Position numbers and translations under genes: made by a program. A stretch of 64,000 nt of DNA from assembly GCA_021776175.1 (NCBI GenBank), contig JAJFGJ010000012.1, positions 45,117 through 109,116 on the forward strand, given 5' to 3'. The DNA comes from Kiloniellaceae bacterium (lineage in GTDB: Bacteria > Pseudomonadota > Alphaproteobacteria > Kiloniellales > J153). The stretch's first letter is position 1, and every line of letters starts with the position of its first letter. Positions 9,895 to 19,681 of this stretch are shown here, piece after piece. The notes beneath the pieces are model-generated. The model ran no database searches, was not told the origin of the DNA, and was given only the letters and a program-made list of their open reading frames with translations.

Positions 9895-11487
9895 TCAATA
9901 GCCGATCGCGCAGCCATCTTTACGCGGATCGGAGCCGCCGCTCAGAACCCCCTCGTCGTGGTCGATCCAGATCGCCTGCCCCCCGCCGATGGGCTTGGAC
10001 GACGCAACGGTCTCGTGGCCCATGGCGCGCAGGGTTGAAGCCACGGTTTCCGGCACCCCGCTTTCCACATCCACGGGCCCGTCGGCCCCGGCGAAGATGC
10101 GCGGCAGATCGATGGCTTCCTGCACATCCAAACCGAAATCGAGCATGTTGGCCAGGAACCAGGCGTGTCCCATGGCCTGATAATGGCCGCCCATGACCCC
10201 GAACGGCATGACCGCGCGTCCATCCCTGACCGCCATGCCCGGGATGATCGTGTGCATGGGCCGCTTGCCGGGCGCGATGCAGTTGGGATGATCCGTATCC
10301 AGAACAAAGCTCTCGCCGCGATTTTGCAACGTGACCCCGGACTTGGGGCCGACCAAGCCGGACCCGAAGGAATTGAACAAGGAATTGATGAAACTGACCG
10401 CGTTGCGGTCCTTGTCGACCACGCTGATATAGACGGTATCGGCATGGGCCGGCAGGACATTGGGCGGCAGCTCCGTCATGGCCCGCGCCGGATCGATACG
10501 CGCGCGTTGTTCGCCGGCATAGGCGGCCGAGAGAAGCCTGGCCACCGGCACGTCGCTATGGGCCGGATCGGCCAAGAGATTGTCGCGGTCGCTGTAAGCC
10601 AGGCGTGCCGCTTCGATGGCGAAGTGCAGGCGTTCGGGCGAAAGCGGACCGGGAACGTCCGGCAACAGCCCAGCCAGGATGTTGAGCATTTCCAGGGCCA
10701 AGAGACCTTGGCCGTTGGGCGGGCATTCATAGATGTCAAAGCCACGGTAAGCGGTCTTGATCGGTGTCGTGTATTCGCCCGCCGCCGCCGCGAAATCCTC
10801 CAGGCTATGCAGGCCGCCAAGGCCATTCAGATAGGTCACGATGTCTTGCGCGACCGGACCGGTGTAGAAGCCGTCGCGGCCCTCGCTGGCGATACGCTCC
10901 AGGGTCGCGGCCAATTCCGGCTGGCGATGCAGGGCGCCCACCGGCGGTGCTTTTCCGCCGGGCAGGAAGATACGGCTGGCGGTGGGGTCTTGGGCCAAGA
11001 TCTCCGTCGAATCCCGCCAATCCACGTGGACCCTGGAGTGGACCGGATAGCCGTCCCTCGCATGGCCAATCGCGGCGCCGAGGACACCGCCCAAATCCCG
11101 GGTTCCGTGATCGCGAAGCAACTGTGACCAGGCATCGACCGCACCGGGGACCGTGACCGCGTGGGGCGATTGGCGCTCGATCTTCCCGACTCCCAACTCG
11201 CGCAGCCGCGCCGCCGTCGCGGCCGCCGGCGCCCGGCCGGAACCGTTGAAAGCCAGGACCTCGCCGCCGCCCTTGGGCGCGTAAAGAGCGAAACAATCGC
11301 CACCGATTCCGGTCGATCCCGGCTCGACCACGCACTGCACGGCACAGGCCGCGACGGCGGCATCCATGGCGTTGCCGCCGTCCTGAAGCATCTTGACCGC
11401 CGCCAGCGTCGCCAGGGGGTGCGAGGTCGCGGCCATTCCGTTGACGGCATGGACCGGCGAGCGGCCGGCCAATTCCAAATTACGCAT
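9895..11487 (-). CDS. ggt: Gamma-glutamyltransferase
   Basis: A 530-residue N-terminal-nucleophile hydrolase of the GGT family, made as one chain and cleaved autocatalytically. The likely nucleophile is Thr351 in HADTVYISVVD, with NSLFNSFGSG downstream and the glycine-rich GVMGGHYQAMGH near the end. The N-terminal block GGNAMDAAVAACAVQCVVEPGSTGIGGDCF matches the family. Unlike most Gram-negative GGTs there is no signal peptide: the mature-like sequence starts at MRNLELAGRSP, so a cytosolic acylase-like role is possible. The ATG at 11487 has an AGGAGAAAT upstream. It stands alone. Confidence 0.9.
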   Translation of the reverse strand: MRNLELAGRSPVHAVNGMAATSHPLATLAAVKMLQDGGNAMDAAVAACAVQCVVEPGSTGIGGDCFALYAPKGGGEVLAFNGSGRAPAAATAARLRELGVGKIERQSPHAVTVPGAVDAWSQLLRDHGTRDLGGVLGAAIGHARDGYPVHSRVHVDWRDSTEILAQDPTASRIFLPGGKAPPVGALHRQPELAATLERIASEGRDGFYTGPVAQDIVTYLNGLGGLHSLEDFAAAAGEYTTPIKTAYRGFDIYECPPNGQGLLALEMLNILAGLLPDVPGPLSPERLHFAIEAARLAYSDRDNLLADPAHSDVPVARLLSAAYAGEQRARIDPARAMTELPPNVLPAHADTVYISVVDKDRNAVSFINSLFNSFGSGLVGPKSGVTLQNRGESFVLDTDHPNCIAPGKRPMHTIIPGMAVRDGRAVMPFGVMGGHYQAMGHAWFLANMLDFGLDVQEAIDLPRIFAGADGPVDVESGVPETVASTLRAMGHETVASSKPIGGGQAIWIDHDEGVLSGGSDPRKDGCAIGY

Positions 11488-11645
11488 GATTTCTCCTAGT
11501 TTGGATTTCGCCTATCAGGCCAAATGAAGAAGGGCAGCACAAACAAAATCGGCACCGCCGCCGCCTCCTTGGGGATACATGGCGGGCTTCTCCCCGTAGA
11601 ACATATGCTTACGAATTCTTAAACGGCTGAGGCGCACTCTTGACC

Positions 11646-12617
11646 ATGCCCGATTCCTTGGAAACGCCCGCTCAACCGAAGATCGGCCTGGCGCTAGGCA
11701 GCGGGGTGGCGCGCGGCTGGGCGCACCTGGGCGTGATCCGCGCCTTGGAACGTTACGGCTTCATACCCCAGGTCGTGGCCGGCACCTCGATCGGCGCCCT
11801 GGTCGGCGGGTCTTACCTGGCCGGGCATCTCGACTCGCTCGAGGATTGGGCCCGCGGGCTCAACAAGGTCAGATTGATTTCCTACCTCGATTTTCGTGTG
11901 CGCGGCGGCATGATTCGCGGTCAGGCCCTGGTCGATGCCATGGAACGGCACATGGGCGGCCTCAAGATCGAGGGCCTGGGCCGGCCCTATGCGGCCATGG
12001 CGACCGATCTTCTGACCGGCCACGAGGTCTGGCTGCGCAAGGGCAATTTGGTTCAGGCGATCCGCACCTCTTTCTCCCTGCCCGGTATTTTCGAGCCCAT
12101 GCGCCTGGACGGCCGCTGGCTGGTCGATGGGGCCTTGGTCAATCCGGTACCGGTTTCCGCCTGCCGGGCCATGGGCGCGCAAATGACCATCGGCGTCAAT
12201 CTCAACGCCGACCTGATCGGCAAGGCGCGCAAACCGGGCACGGATTTTCAAAGCGTCGCGGGCTTCGATCTGCTGGAGGAGCTGAAGGATAGCAGTTCGG
12301 CCGCGCCGGGGTCCAAGCTCGGCAGCCTTGGCCGCCGCCTGTTCAAACGCCAGGAGAGCAGCCCGAGCCTCTTCGGCGTCATGGTTTCGGCCCTCAATAT
12401 CGTGCAAGACCGCATTACCCGCTCGCGCCTGGCGGGCGAACCGCCGGACGTTCACATCACCCCGCGCCTGGGTCACATCGGCCTACTAGAATTCGACCGC
12501 GCCGACGAAATCATCGCCGAAGGGGAGGCCGCTGTCGAACGTGTCCTGCCCGACTTGCGCGCCGCCTACAGCCTGTTCGGCCACGACATCGCGGCTAACG
12601 GCGGCAACGGGAAATAG
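11646..12617 (+). CDS. Patatin-like phospholipase (RssA/NTE family)
   Basis: A 323-residue serine lipase-fold protein. The oxyanion-hole motif GSGVARGWAHLG is near residues 18-29, the nucleophile is Ser48 in GTSIGAL, and the dyad Asp is D161 in DGALVNPVP. The C-terminal third (DVHITPRLGHIGLLEFDRADEIIAEG) is typical of RssA-like proteins. The ATG at 11646 is preferred over the TTG two codons earlier. It probably acts on lysophospholipids or fatty acyl esters at the inner membrane; the substrate is not deducible. No operon partner is seen. Confidence 0.87.
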   Translation: MPDSLETPAQPKIGLALGSGVARGWAHLGVIRALERYGFIPQVVAGTSIGALVGGSYLAGHLDSLEDWARGLNKVRLISYLDFRVRGGMIRGQALVDAMERHMGGLKIEGLGRPYAAMATDLLTGHEVWLRKGNLVQAIRTSFSLPGIFEPMRLDGRWLVDGALVNPVPVSACRAMGAQMTIGVNLNADLIGKARKPGTDFQSVAGFDLLEELKDSSSAAPGSKLGSLGRRLFKRQESSPSLFGVMVSALNIVQDRITRSRLAGEPPDVHITPRLGHIGLLEFDRADEIIAEGEAAVERVLPDLRAAYSLFGHDIAANGGNGK

Positions 12618-12627
12618 GCGCGGAAAG

Positions 12628-13653
12628 TTAGCCCCAATCCAGGATGACTTTACCCGACTGGCCGGAGCGCATGATATCGAAGCCGTCCTGGAAGGCGTCA
12701 ATCGGCATGCGGTGAGTAAGAATCGGCGCGATATCGAGGCCGCTTTGCAGCATGCTCGTCATCTTGTACCAGGTATCGAACATCTCGCGCCCATAGACGC
12801 CCTTGAGCGTCAGCCCCTTGAAGATCACTTGAGTCCAGTCGATGGCCGCGGACTCGGGCGGGATGCCGAGAATCGCGACCCGGCCGCCGTTGTTCATGGT
12901 CGCCAGCATATCGCGAAAGGCCTGGGGATTTCCTGACATCTCCAGACCGACGTCGAAGCCCTCGCGCATGCCCAGGTCCTTCATGGTCTCTTCAAGGCCG
13001 GTTCCGGTCACGTTGATGGCGCGCGTCGCCCCCATCTTGGCGGCAAGGCCCAGGCGGTAATCGTTCACGTCGGTAATGACGATGTGGCGGGCGCCGACAT
13101 GGCGGGCGATGGCGCTGGCCATGATCCCAATGGGCCCGGCGCCGGTAATCAGGACATCCTCGCCCACCAGATCGAAGGACAAGGCCGTGTGGGTCGCGTT
13201 ACCCAGGGGATCGAGGATCGAGGCGGTTTCGTCGCTTATGTCAGTTGGCAAGGGAAAGGCGTTGACCGCCGGAAGGCTCATGTACTCGGCGAAACATCCC
13301 GGCCGGTTGACGCCGACCCCGACCGTGTTGCGGCACAGGTGGCGCCGCCCGGCCCGGCAGTTGCGGCAATGGCCGCAGGTGACATGGCCTTCGCCCGAGA
13401 CTCTTTCGCCGATCTCGAAACCCTTGACCTCACTGCCGATCTCGACCACTTCGCCGGCGAATTCGTGGCCGACGGTCATGGGCACGGGAATGGTCGCGCG
13501 CGACCAGGCGTCCCAGTTGTAGATATGAATATCGGTACCGCATATGGCGGTCTTATGAATCTTGATCAGGACATCGTTGTGACCGATCCGCGGAACCGGA
13601 ACATCCTCCATCCAGATCCCGGTTTCCGCTTTCGCCTTAACCAGCGCCTTCAT
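12628..13653 (-). CDS. tdh: L-threonine 3-dehydrogenase
   Basis: A 341-residue zinc-dependent medium-chain dehydrogenase, the same length as the E. coli enzyme, oxidising L-threonine to 2-amino-3-ketobutyrate with NAD+. The catalytic zinc site is seen in [15 protein letters not shown] and [10 protein letters not shown], the structural zinc in [15 protein letters not shown], and the nucleotide-binding GAGPIGIMA near residue 172. The ATG at 13653 ([10 protein letters not shown]) is the family start, five codons inside the longer frame. The next enzyme of the pathway, kbl, lies just upstream on the same strand, separated by a palindromic repeat. Confidence 0.95.
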   Translation of the reverse strand: MKALVKAKAETGIWMEDVPVPRIGHNDVLIKIHKTAICGTDIHIYNWDAWSRATIPVPMTVGHEFAGEVVEIGSEVKGFEIGERVSGEGHVTCGHCRNCRAGRRHLCRNTVGVGVNRPGCFAEYMSLPAVNAFPLPTDISDETASILDPLGNATHTALSFDLVGEDVLITGAGPIGIMASAIARHVGARHIVITDVNDYRLGLAAKMGATRAINVTGTGLEETMKDLGMREGFDVGLEMSGNPQAFRDMLATMNNGGRVAILGIPPESAAIDWTQVIFKGLTLKGVYGREMFDTWYKMTSMLQSGLDIAPILTHRMPIDAFQDGFDIMRSGQSGKVILDWG

Positions 13654-13695
13654 GGCAATACGCTCCAACTTTCCGAGACCAAGCCATACACCGCG

Positions 13696-13791
13696 TCACC
13701 CCCACCCCAACCCTCCCCCTTCAAGGGGGAGGGAGTAAAGGGGCGCTTCATGGTTCCCTCCCCCCTTGAGGGGGAGGGCTAGGGTGGGGGG
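13696..13791. repeat. GC-rich palindromic intergenic repeat (two linked palindromes)
   Basis: Two palindromes with CCCTCCCCCTT/AAGGGGGAGGG arms (13711-13733 and about 13756-13779) are flanked by complementary CACCCCCACCCC and GGGTGGGGGG ends. A second copy of this design is at 58597-58748. Such elements are widely dispersed between genes in alphaproteobacteria. Here it lies between kbl and tdh and could stabilise or attenuate the transcript. Confidence 0.8.
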
Positions 13792-13812
13792 AATCCTTCC
13801 CGCGCACCCAAT

Positions 13813-15003
13813 CTAACCGATCACACCGAGCTCGCGCCCGACCTTGGCGAAAGCCGCCAGGGCGCGGTCTATCTGCTCGGGCGTATGCGCGGCCGACATC
13901 TGAGTGCGAATGCGGGCCTGCCCCTTGGGCACGACCGGAAACGAAAATCCGGTCACATAGATGCCTTCGCCCAGAAGCCGATCCGCCATAGCGGCCGCCA
14001 GCTTCGCCTCGCCCAGCATGACCGGGATGATGGGGTGACCGCCGCCGGCAAGATTGAAACCTCGCGCCGTCATGCCGTCGCGGAACCGCGCGCTGTTTTC
14101 GGCCAGGCGGTGGCGCAATTCCCCACCGCCTTCCAAAAGGTCGAGGACCTTGAGCGTGGTCGCCGCGATCACCGGGGCGATACTGTTGGAAAATAGATAG
14201 GGCCGGGAGCGCTGGCGCAGCCACTCGACCATAGTCCCGGACGCGGCGGTGTAACCGCCCGATGCCCCGCCCAGTGCCTTCCCCAGCGTGCCCGTGAGGA
14301 TGTCGATACGGCCCTCGACGCCGCAATATTCCGGCGTCCCGCGCCCGGCCGCGCCCAGGAAACCGACGGCGTGGGAATCGTCGACCATCACCATGGCGCC
14401 ATAGTGCTCCGCCAAGTCGCAGATCGCCGGCAGATTGGCAATGATCCCATCCATGGAAAAAACGCCGTCGGTCGCGATCAGCTTGAAGCGGCAATCGCGC
14501 GCCGCCTCAAGTTGGCGCTTCAACTCCGCCATGTCGTTGTTGGCGTAGCGCAACCGCTTGGCCTTACACAGGCGAACGCCGTCGATGATGCTGGCGTGGT
14601 TGAGAGCATCGCTGACGATCGCGTCGTTCTCGTCGAGCAGGGTTTCGAACAAGCCGGTGTTGGCATCGAAGCAAGAGCCATAGAGGATCGTATCCTCCAT
14701 GCCCAGGAAGGTGGAGATACGGCCCTCGAGTTCCCGGTGGATATCCTGGGTTCCGCAGATAAAGCGAACCGAGGACATGCCGTAACCGCGGCTATCCAGG
14801 GCCGCCTTGGCGGCGGCGATCAGGGCCGGATGATTGGAAAGGCCCAGGTAGTTGTTGGCGCAGAAATTCAACATCTCACGCCCGTCGGCCAGGCGGATCG
14901 CCGCGTCCTGGGGCGATGCGATGACGCGTTCGGCTTTGTAGAGCCCGGCCTCGCGCAAGGCGGCGATTTCGGCCTTCAGGTGTTCGAGCATTCCGCACTC
15001 CAT
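13813..15003 (-). CDS. kbl: 2-amino-3-ketobutyrate CoA ligase (glycine C-acetyltransferase)
   Basis: A 396-residue alpha-oxoamine synthase that splits 2-amino-3-ketobutyrate with CoA into glycine and acetyl-CoA, completing threonine breakdown begun by Tdh. Near-identical family blocks are visible: [39 protein letters not shown], and the PLP-lysine segment [14 protein letters not shown]. Two starts are possible: ATG at 15003, preceded by AAGGGACG, or ATG at 14991, preceded by GGAG; both leave the fold intact. It lies upstream of tdh, so the order is kbl then tdh as in E. coli. Confidence 0.95.
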   Translation of the reverse strand: MECGMLEHLKAEIAALREAGLYKAERVIASPQDAAIRLADGREMLNFCANNYLGLSNHPALIAAAKAALDSRGYGMSSVRFICGTQDIHRELEGRISTFLGMEDTILYGSCFDANTGLFETLLDENDAIVSDALNHASIIDGVRLCKAKRLRYANNDMAELKRQLEAARDCRFKLIATDGVFSMDGIIANLPAICDLAEHYGAMVMVDDSHAVGFLGAAGRGTPEYCGVEGRIDILTGTLGKALGGASGGYTAASGTMVEWLRQRSRPYLFSNSIAPVIAATTLKVLDLLEGGGELRHRLAENSARFRDGMTARGFNLAGGGHPIIPVMLGEAKLAAAMADRLLGEGIYVTGFSFPVVPKGQARIRTQMSAAHTPEQIDRALAAFAKVGRELGVIG

Positions 15004-15069
15004 TCGCTTCGTCCCTTGCTTAAGCCGCGAAATGTTATCGCGCCGCGGAAGTCCGCGAGCAAGCGCGGG

Positions 15070-15456
15070 TCACACCAGCGGTGGCGGGGGCCAGAACAGA
15101 AAAACTCCGCCAAGAACGGCCTCGATCCCCAGATAAGTTACGCTGGCCGTGCCCGGAGGTCCGTCGACCAAGATCGAATACAGCCGCGAAATCACGACCA
15201 CCAGCATCACCAGCCCAAGGCCCAATACCAGCATCCGGGAGCGTTCGAGGTCCCAACAAGCCCACAAGGCCAACATGCCGATCGCCGCCATCATGGCGTT
15301 CAGTCCGCGCAAGTGGCTTCGGGCGTCGGCCTCATCCGCGATCAACCAGGTCCGGCCGATATTGACCCGCAGCATGCCGGACAGTCCCGGCGCCAGCAGA
15401 CTGACCCCGAGCAGCACGAGAAGACTATACAAAACGCCCATATGGCCCAGGCTCAT
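15070..15456 (-). CDS. DUF4345-type small membrane protein
   Basis: A 128-residue protein with four hydrophobic helices (about residues 5-27, 50-68, 73-92, 103-123) and the short polar motifs NIGRTW and RLYSILVDG seen in DUF4345 proteins. Its ATG overlaps the TGA of the antiporter gene by four bases (ATGA), so the two are probably translationally coupled. Function is unknown. Confidence 0.7.
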   Translation of the reverse strand: MSLGHMGVLYSLLVLLGVSLLAPGLSGMLRVNIGRTWLIADEADARSHLRGLNAMMAAIGMLALWACWDLERSRMLVLGLGLVMLVVVISRLYSILVDGPPGTASVTYLGIEAVLGGVFLFWPPPPLV

Positions 15457-17150
15457 CCGTCTGCTCCCAGGTCCAATTTCTTGCTGGGCGTGCTTTCCTG
15501 AGGCTCGAGCGGGCCAACCTCCGGAATGGTTTCGCCAATCGCATCGATCAAGGATCCGGCGAGAGCGAATCCGGTTTCGACAAGCTCGGGGACCACAATA
15601 TGCGCACCCATTTTTCGCAGCTCGTTCGCGTGCGCGCTGTCTCGCGCCCGGGCGTAGACCTTCAGGTCCGGAAAGATGTAACTGACCATAGCAACCAATT
15701 GCGCCGTCGTCGCCGGTTGGTCGACCGTGAGAACCAGGGAGCGCGCGGTCTCTACATTCAGGGCGGCTAGAATCTCGGGCCGGGATATATCTCCGTAGTA
15801 AACAGGATGGCCGCTCGCGCGGGCCTCGGTAATTCTATGGGGATTCAAGTCGACGGCAACGAAAGGAATTCCGGCGGCCTGAAGCCGGGCGGCGACCGCG
15901 CCGCCAACGCGGCCGAACCCGGCGATAACGACATGACCGGATCTAACTTCGGTTTCGATCGCCGCCTCGCCGGCCTCCGCCGCTTCGGACGCTTCCATGC
16001 GGTCCGCCAGGGCCACGCCCGCTTTTGCCAGAATTGGCGTGAGGATCAGCGATAACCCCACGACGACAAGAAGAACTTGTCCAATCTCCGGCCCGACAAC
16101 ACCGCCGGCCATGGCCGCACCCAGCAGAACAAAGGCGAACTCTCCGCCTTGGGCCAAAGTAAGCCCAAGTCGCAGGGATTGAGCGCGCGTCAAGCCGGAT
16201 AGCAAGCTAAGGATAACGAGAAGAAACGCCTTTCCCACCAGCAGGGCCGCCAAGAGCGCGGCAATCAGCCAAGCATGTTGCCGGGTCAGGGCGAAGTCCA
16301 GGCTCATGCCGACGGTGATGAAAAACAGGCCCAGCAGGAGTCCGCGAAATGGCTGAATAACAGCGCCGACCTGATGCCGATAGGTTGTCTCCGCGAGCAT
16401 CATTCCGGCCAGGAACGCGCCAAATGCCATGGACATGCCGGCCAGCTGCGTCACCCAACCAGTGCCCAGCACGACAAGAATCGTCAGCGCGGCGAAAATT
16501 TCCGGGTTGCGTATCTCGGCGACCGGCCAGAACACGTGCCGTAACGCAATCCGTCCGACACCGAGTAACGCGATCACCGCGACAATCATCTTCAGGCCAG
16601 CCAACCACAGCACGGAGGGAACAAACTCGCCGCTTCCCCCGAGGGCGACCACAACCACCAGGAATGGGGCGACGGCCAAGTCCTGCACCAGAAGCACAGC
16701 AAAGGCCGCGCGCCCAAACCGCGAGGTTAGCTCACCGCGCTCCGACATAAGCTGCAGGACGATGGCGGTCGAGGACAAGGCCAGCCCCCCACCGATAACG
16801 GCCGCGGGTACCGGCGCCAGCCCGAAGGCATGGGCGACCGCGGCGATCGCCGCCGCAGTCACGAACACCTGCGCGATGCCGAGCCCGAAAACCTTGGCGG
16901 ACATCACCTTGATACGCTCCAGCGGCAGTTCGAGCCCAACCGTGAACAACAAGAACACGACACCGAATTCCGCCAGAGCGCGCGTGGTCTCCAGATCGCG
17001 GATCAAACCGAATCCGGTAGGGCCGATGACCGCGCCGGCGACGAGGTATCCGAGCACGGAGCCAAGACCCAACCTGAGCGAAGCCATGACACCGGCGACC
17101 GCGGCCATGAGAATGACGATGACTTGTAATAAGTAGCCGGCATCGTGCAT
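15453..17150 (-). CDS. Kef-type (CPA2) monovalent cation:proton antiporter with TrkA-N domain
   Basis: A 565-residue inner-membrane protein. The first ~385 residues form a run of 12-13 hydrophobic helices of the Na+/H+ exchanger family, including a glycine-rich LGLGSVLGYLVAGAVIGP and a GGEFAFVLLGAA block. The C-terminal ~160 residues form a TrkA-N/RCK Rossmann domain (VVIAGFGRVGGAVAARL) that would bind NAD(H) or a nucleotide to gate transport. The architecture matches KefB/KefC/YbaL, so K+ efflux or K+/H+ exchange is likely. The ATG at 17150 (MHDAGYLLQVIVIL) is chosen because it starts directly at helix 1; the longer frame to 17249 adds a non-conserved Cys-rich lead. Confidence 0.88.
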   Translation of the reverse strand: MHDAGYLLQVIVILMAAVAGVMASLRLGLGSVLGYLVAGAVIGPTGFGLIRDLETTRALAEFGVVFLLFTVGLELPLERIKVMSAKVFGLGIAQVFVTAAAIAAVAHAFGLAPVPAAVIGGGLALSSTAIVLQLMSERGELTSRFGRAAFAVLLVQDLAVAPFLVVVVALGGSGEFVPSVLWLAGLKMIVAVIALLGVGRIALRHVFWPVAEIRNPEIFAALTILVVLGTGWVTQLAGMSMAFGAFLAGMMLAETTYRHQVGAVIQPFRGLLLGLFFITVGMSLDFALTRQHAWLIAALLAALLVGKAFLLVILSLLSGLTRAQSLRLGLTLAQGGEFAFVLLGAAMAGGVVGPEIGQVLLVVVGLSLILTPILAKAGVALADRMEASEAAEAGEAAIETEVRSGHVVIAGFGRVGGAVAARLQAAGIPFVAVDLNPHRITEARASGHPVYYGDISRPEILAALNVETARSLVLTVDQPATTAQLVAMVSYIFPDLKVYARARDSAHANELRKMGAHIVVPELVETGFALAGSLIDAIGETIPEVGPLEPQESTPSKKLDLGADG

Positions 17151-17267
17151 AAGCAGGCAGCGTCCTTCGAAGGAATATAGCCGCTGGTGCCCGTGGGTAG
17201 AATCCAGCGAAGTAACTTTACCGGCCGTGCCGCATCGTGCACAGCCCACCCAGCCAAAAGAGTCGAA

Positions 17268-18866
17268 TTAACGCAAGGGCGGCGATCTGTCGGGCGCGCG
17301 CACACCCAGGCGCCGCAAGCCCAAGTCGCGGGCCCGGCGAAAATCGCCGACCGCCTTTTGTCGTTCGCCTTTGGCCTGGTACGAGAAACCCCTATTGTAA
17401 TAGGCGCCGGCGAAGTTCGGCTTGGCGCCGATCGTCACGCCGTAGTCCGCTATGGATTTGTCGTAGCGGCCCAGAGAATGAAACACGTTGGCCCGGTTGA
17501 AGTGCGCGTCGCCCAAGTGTTCCAACGTCAGTTTCTTCGACTTAATCGCATCGGTATAGAGCTGTACCGCGTACTCGAAGTCGCCAGCTTGTGCCGCCTC
17601 ATAGGCATCTTGAAACGCGGCATATCCATCTGTCGGTTTGGTGTGCGCGCGCGCTGGAGTTGGAGCTGGCGCCGGAACCCGCGCCAATTGCCCGCTATCC
17701 GCCAGGCCGGGTGGCGGCACCGCGTCCGGCCCAGCGGATGAATCCGATTCCGCAAGCTTGTTCGCGATTTTACCTGTCTTGGCGAGTCGCGAAATCACAC
17801 TGCCGATATTGAAGCCCGCCGCTGGCGCCGCCTTTTTTTCTATTGGACTGGGGTCTTCCGGCGCGAGCTCGGGTGGCGGCAGCGATGGCTTGGCAATCGA
17901 GGGTTCGGCTTCAGGCTCTTCAGACGCGGCGGCCTGGGCAGGCGCCGCCGTCGCGGCGCTTGGACGGGGGTCTTCCGGCACGGACTCAGTCGATGGCAGC
18001 GATGGCTCGGCAATCGAGGGCTCGGGTTCAGGCATTCCAGGTGCGGCGGCGTTCTCGACGGGCGCCGCCGTCCCGGCTCTTGGACTGGGGTCTTCCGGCG
18101 CGGGCGTGGGCGGCGGCGGCGATGGCTCGGCGATCGAGGCCTCGACTTCAGGCTCTTCAGGCGCGGCGGCCTCGGTGGGCGCCGCCGGCGCGGCGCGCGG
18201 AGCCTGATCCGCTTGTGGCGACGCGGCTTGTTGGGAATCGACCTCGGGCGTGGCCCGCGCCTTGCCCAGGGTTTCGCTTAGCGGTACCGCCCTGGACTTA
18301 GTGGCCCCTGACTCGGTGGCCCCTGACTTGGTGCCCTCCGTCTCGGCGGGAACCGCGCCGGGTTCAACGGCCGGTGGCATGGCCTGTTCCGGCGCTGGGG
18401 CCGGGATGCCGTCCGGCACCTTGCCGGGAGCTTCTGCGGCGGCCACCTTGGGCGGATCCGGTTCGCGCCGTGGCACTTGAGGTTCTGCAGGCGTTTCCTG
18501 TGTGTCGCTAGTGGAAACATCGGTCGCCGATTCGAGCGCGCGCGTAGCTCGCATCTCGGCGAAGGACCGGGCGACGGAGAGCACCTCCGCTAACAACTCG
18601 GGGGTCGCATTGGCATCGGTGGGCAGGGCGGCGAAATCTTGATACAGGCGAATCGCGGCGCGGGTGCGGTCGTCGATCACGCCGTCGATCGGGCCGGGGT
18701 CGAAATTGAGTTGCGCCAACGCGGTTTCAAGCTGCATCGCCTGCTCGCTGGTGAGCTTAACCGCCTCTCCACCAAGTATTTGCGCCGCCGTGGCAAAGGG
18801 CATGGCGCACAAGCCCGCGAAGGCAAGCGCGCCGCAGCATCTTCGCGATCGCGATCTCGATCTCAT
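17268..18866 (-). CDS. Exported peptidoglycan-binding and TPR protein with Pro/Ala/Glu-rich repeat linker
   Basis: A 532-residue protein. A basic N-terminus and hydrophobic core (residues 1-29) form a signal peptide. Residues 38-80 (LNFDPGPIDGVIDDRTRAAIRLYQ) form a peptidoglycan-binding type 1 repeat. About 270 residues of Pro/Ala/Glu-rich linker follow, containing three tandem ~40-residue repeats. The last ~110 residues hold two or three TPR motifs (LGDAHFNRANVFHSLGRYDKSIADY, AYYNRGFSYQAKGERQKAVGDFRRA). It probably spans the periplasm as a cell-wall-anchored scaffold. The repeat linker varies easily by slippage, so the length may differ between strains. Confidence 0.75.
   Translation of the reverse strand: MRSRSRSRRCCGALAFAGLCAMPFATAAQILGGEAVKLTSEQAMQLETALAQLNFDPGPIDGVIDDRTRAAIRLYQDFAALPTDANATPELLAEVLSVARSFAEMRATRALESATDVSTSDTQETPAEPQVPRREPDPPKVAAAEAPGKVPDGIPAPAPEQAMPPAVEPGAVPAETEGTKSGATESGATKSRAVPLSETLGKARATPEVDSQQAASPQADQAPRAAPAAPTEAAAPEEPEVEASIAEPSPPPPTPAPEDPSPRAGTAAPVENAAAPGMPEPEPSIAEPSLPSTESVPEDPRPSAATAAPAQAAASEEPEAEPSIAKPSLPPPELAPEDPSPIEKKAAPAAGFNIGSVISRLAKTGKIANKLAESDSSAGPDAVPPPGLADSGQLARVPAPAPTPARAHTKPTDGYAAFQDAYEAAQAGDFEYAVQLYTDAIKSKKLTLEHLGDAHFNRANVFHSLGRYDKSIADYGVTIGAKPNFAGAYYNRGFSYQAKGERQKAVGDFRRARDLGLRRLGVRAPDRSPPLR
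17845..18198 (-). repeat. Three tandem ~117-120 bp coding repeats
   Basis: Each unit (starting on the plus strand at 17845, 17962 and 18082) begins GGAC(T/G)GGGGTCTTCCGGC and encodes about 40 residues with the pattern EPSIAEPSLP then PEDPSP. All three remain in frame within the peptidoglycan-binding TPR gene. Confidence 0.85.
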
Positions 18867-18931
18867 GGTCCGATTCTAAGCGATGTATCCGCGCCGCGCC
18901 AATACCGGAGGCGCGGCGCTCACGCCTGGGT

Positions 18932-19681
18932 TTAACTCGCCTTTAGGAACCGCAGGTACTCTTCAGCGACTTCCCCCACCGCCGTGTCGAAAAGGCGCTT
19001 GCCGGCTTCAGGCGAGGCCAGGGCCGGGTTCGATCCGATCCGGCCATCCGGGAACCGGTCCCGATAATCCTGGGCATCGTAAATCGGACCCTTGGGCGCG
19101 ATCTCGGGCGACATCGCCACATGCTTCGCTGTTTCAGGGAAAGCATACTGGGTAAGGGAGACCTCCGATGGGGTTGCGTGACTGCCCTCAGCCTCGCCGT
19201 ACAGCTCTTCCGACAAGCTTTTGATCGCCGGCCCGTCGAACCAGTTCTTCAGCCGGCACCGAACGGCGGTTGGATTGAACCCCTGGCCATGGAGGCTACG
19301 CCCGGCGTAGATCTCGGAGAACGCGGCGCTAAAGGTGGCGATATTTCCGCCGTGCCCATTGACGAAGAAGATTCTATCGAAACCGTGGCGCGCCAGGGAA
19401 TGCACGGTGTCGCACACAACAGCGATCAGTGTCGATGGCCGCAAGGTGATACTGCCCGCGAAACCCAGGTGGTGTTGCGCCATGCCGACGGCGATGGTCG
19501 GCGCGACCAGGGCATCCACGGCCTCGCCAACGCCATGCGACACGACCTCCGCGCACAGGGCGTCGGTCCCAAGCAAGCCATTGGGGCCGTGCTGTTCGGT
19601 CGACCCGATCGGTACAATGATTCCCGTGCTGCGCTCAAGGCGCGCCTCGACCTCCTGCCAGGTGCAATGGTGCAGCAGCAT
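18932..19681 (-). CDS. Creatininase family amidohydrolase
   Basis: A 249-residue metal-dependent amidohydrolase of the creatininase superfamily, whose members cleave cyclic amides (creatinine, or formamide intermediates in MftE- or FAPy-type reactions). The metal-binding blocks are visible: GSTEQHGPNGLLGTDALCAE near residue 27, FVNGHGGN near residue 119, and the Glu in GSHATPSEVS near residue 171. The ATG at 19681 is chosen because GGGGAGAAAATT precedes it. The C-terminal GSNPALASPEAGKRLFDTAV is typical. The specific substrate is unknown. Confidence 0.85.
   Translation of the reverse strand: MLLHHCTWQEVEARLERSTGIIVPIGSTEQHGPNGLLGTDALCAEVVSHGVGEAVDALVAPTIAVGMAQHHLGFAGSITLRPSTLIAVVCDTVHSLARHGFDRIFFVNGHGGNIATFSAAFSEIYAGRSLHGQGFNPTAVRCRLKNWFDGPAIKSLSEELYGEAEGSHATPSEVSLTQYAFPETAKHVAMSPEIAPKGPIYDAQDYRDRFPDGRIGSNPALASPEAGKRLFDTAVGEVAEEYLRFLKAS

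Noticed and set aside
10165..11127. 320-codon plus-strand frame within ggt
   Set aside because: It is antisense to the GGT catalytic region, with no ribosome site and no family resemblance.
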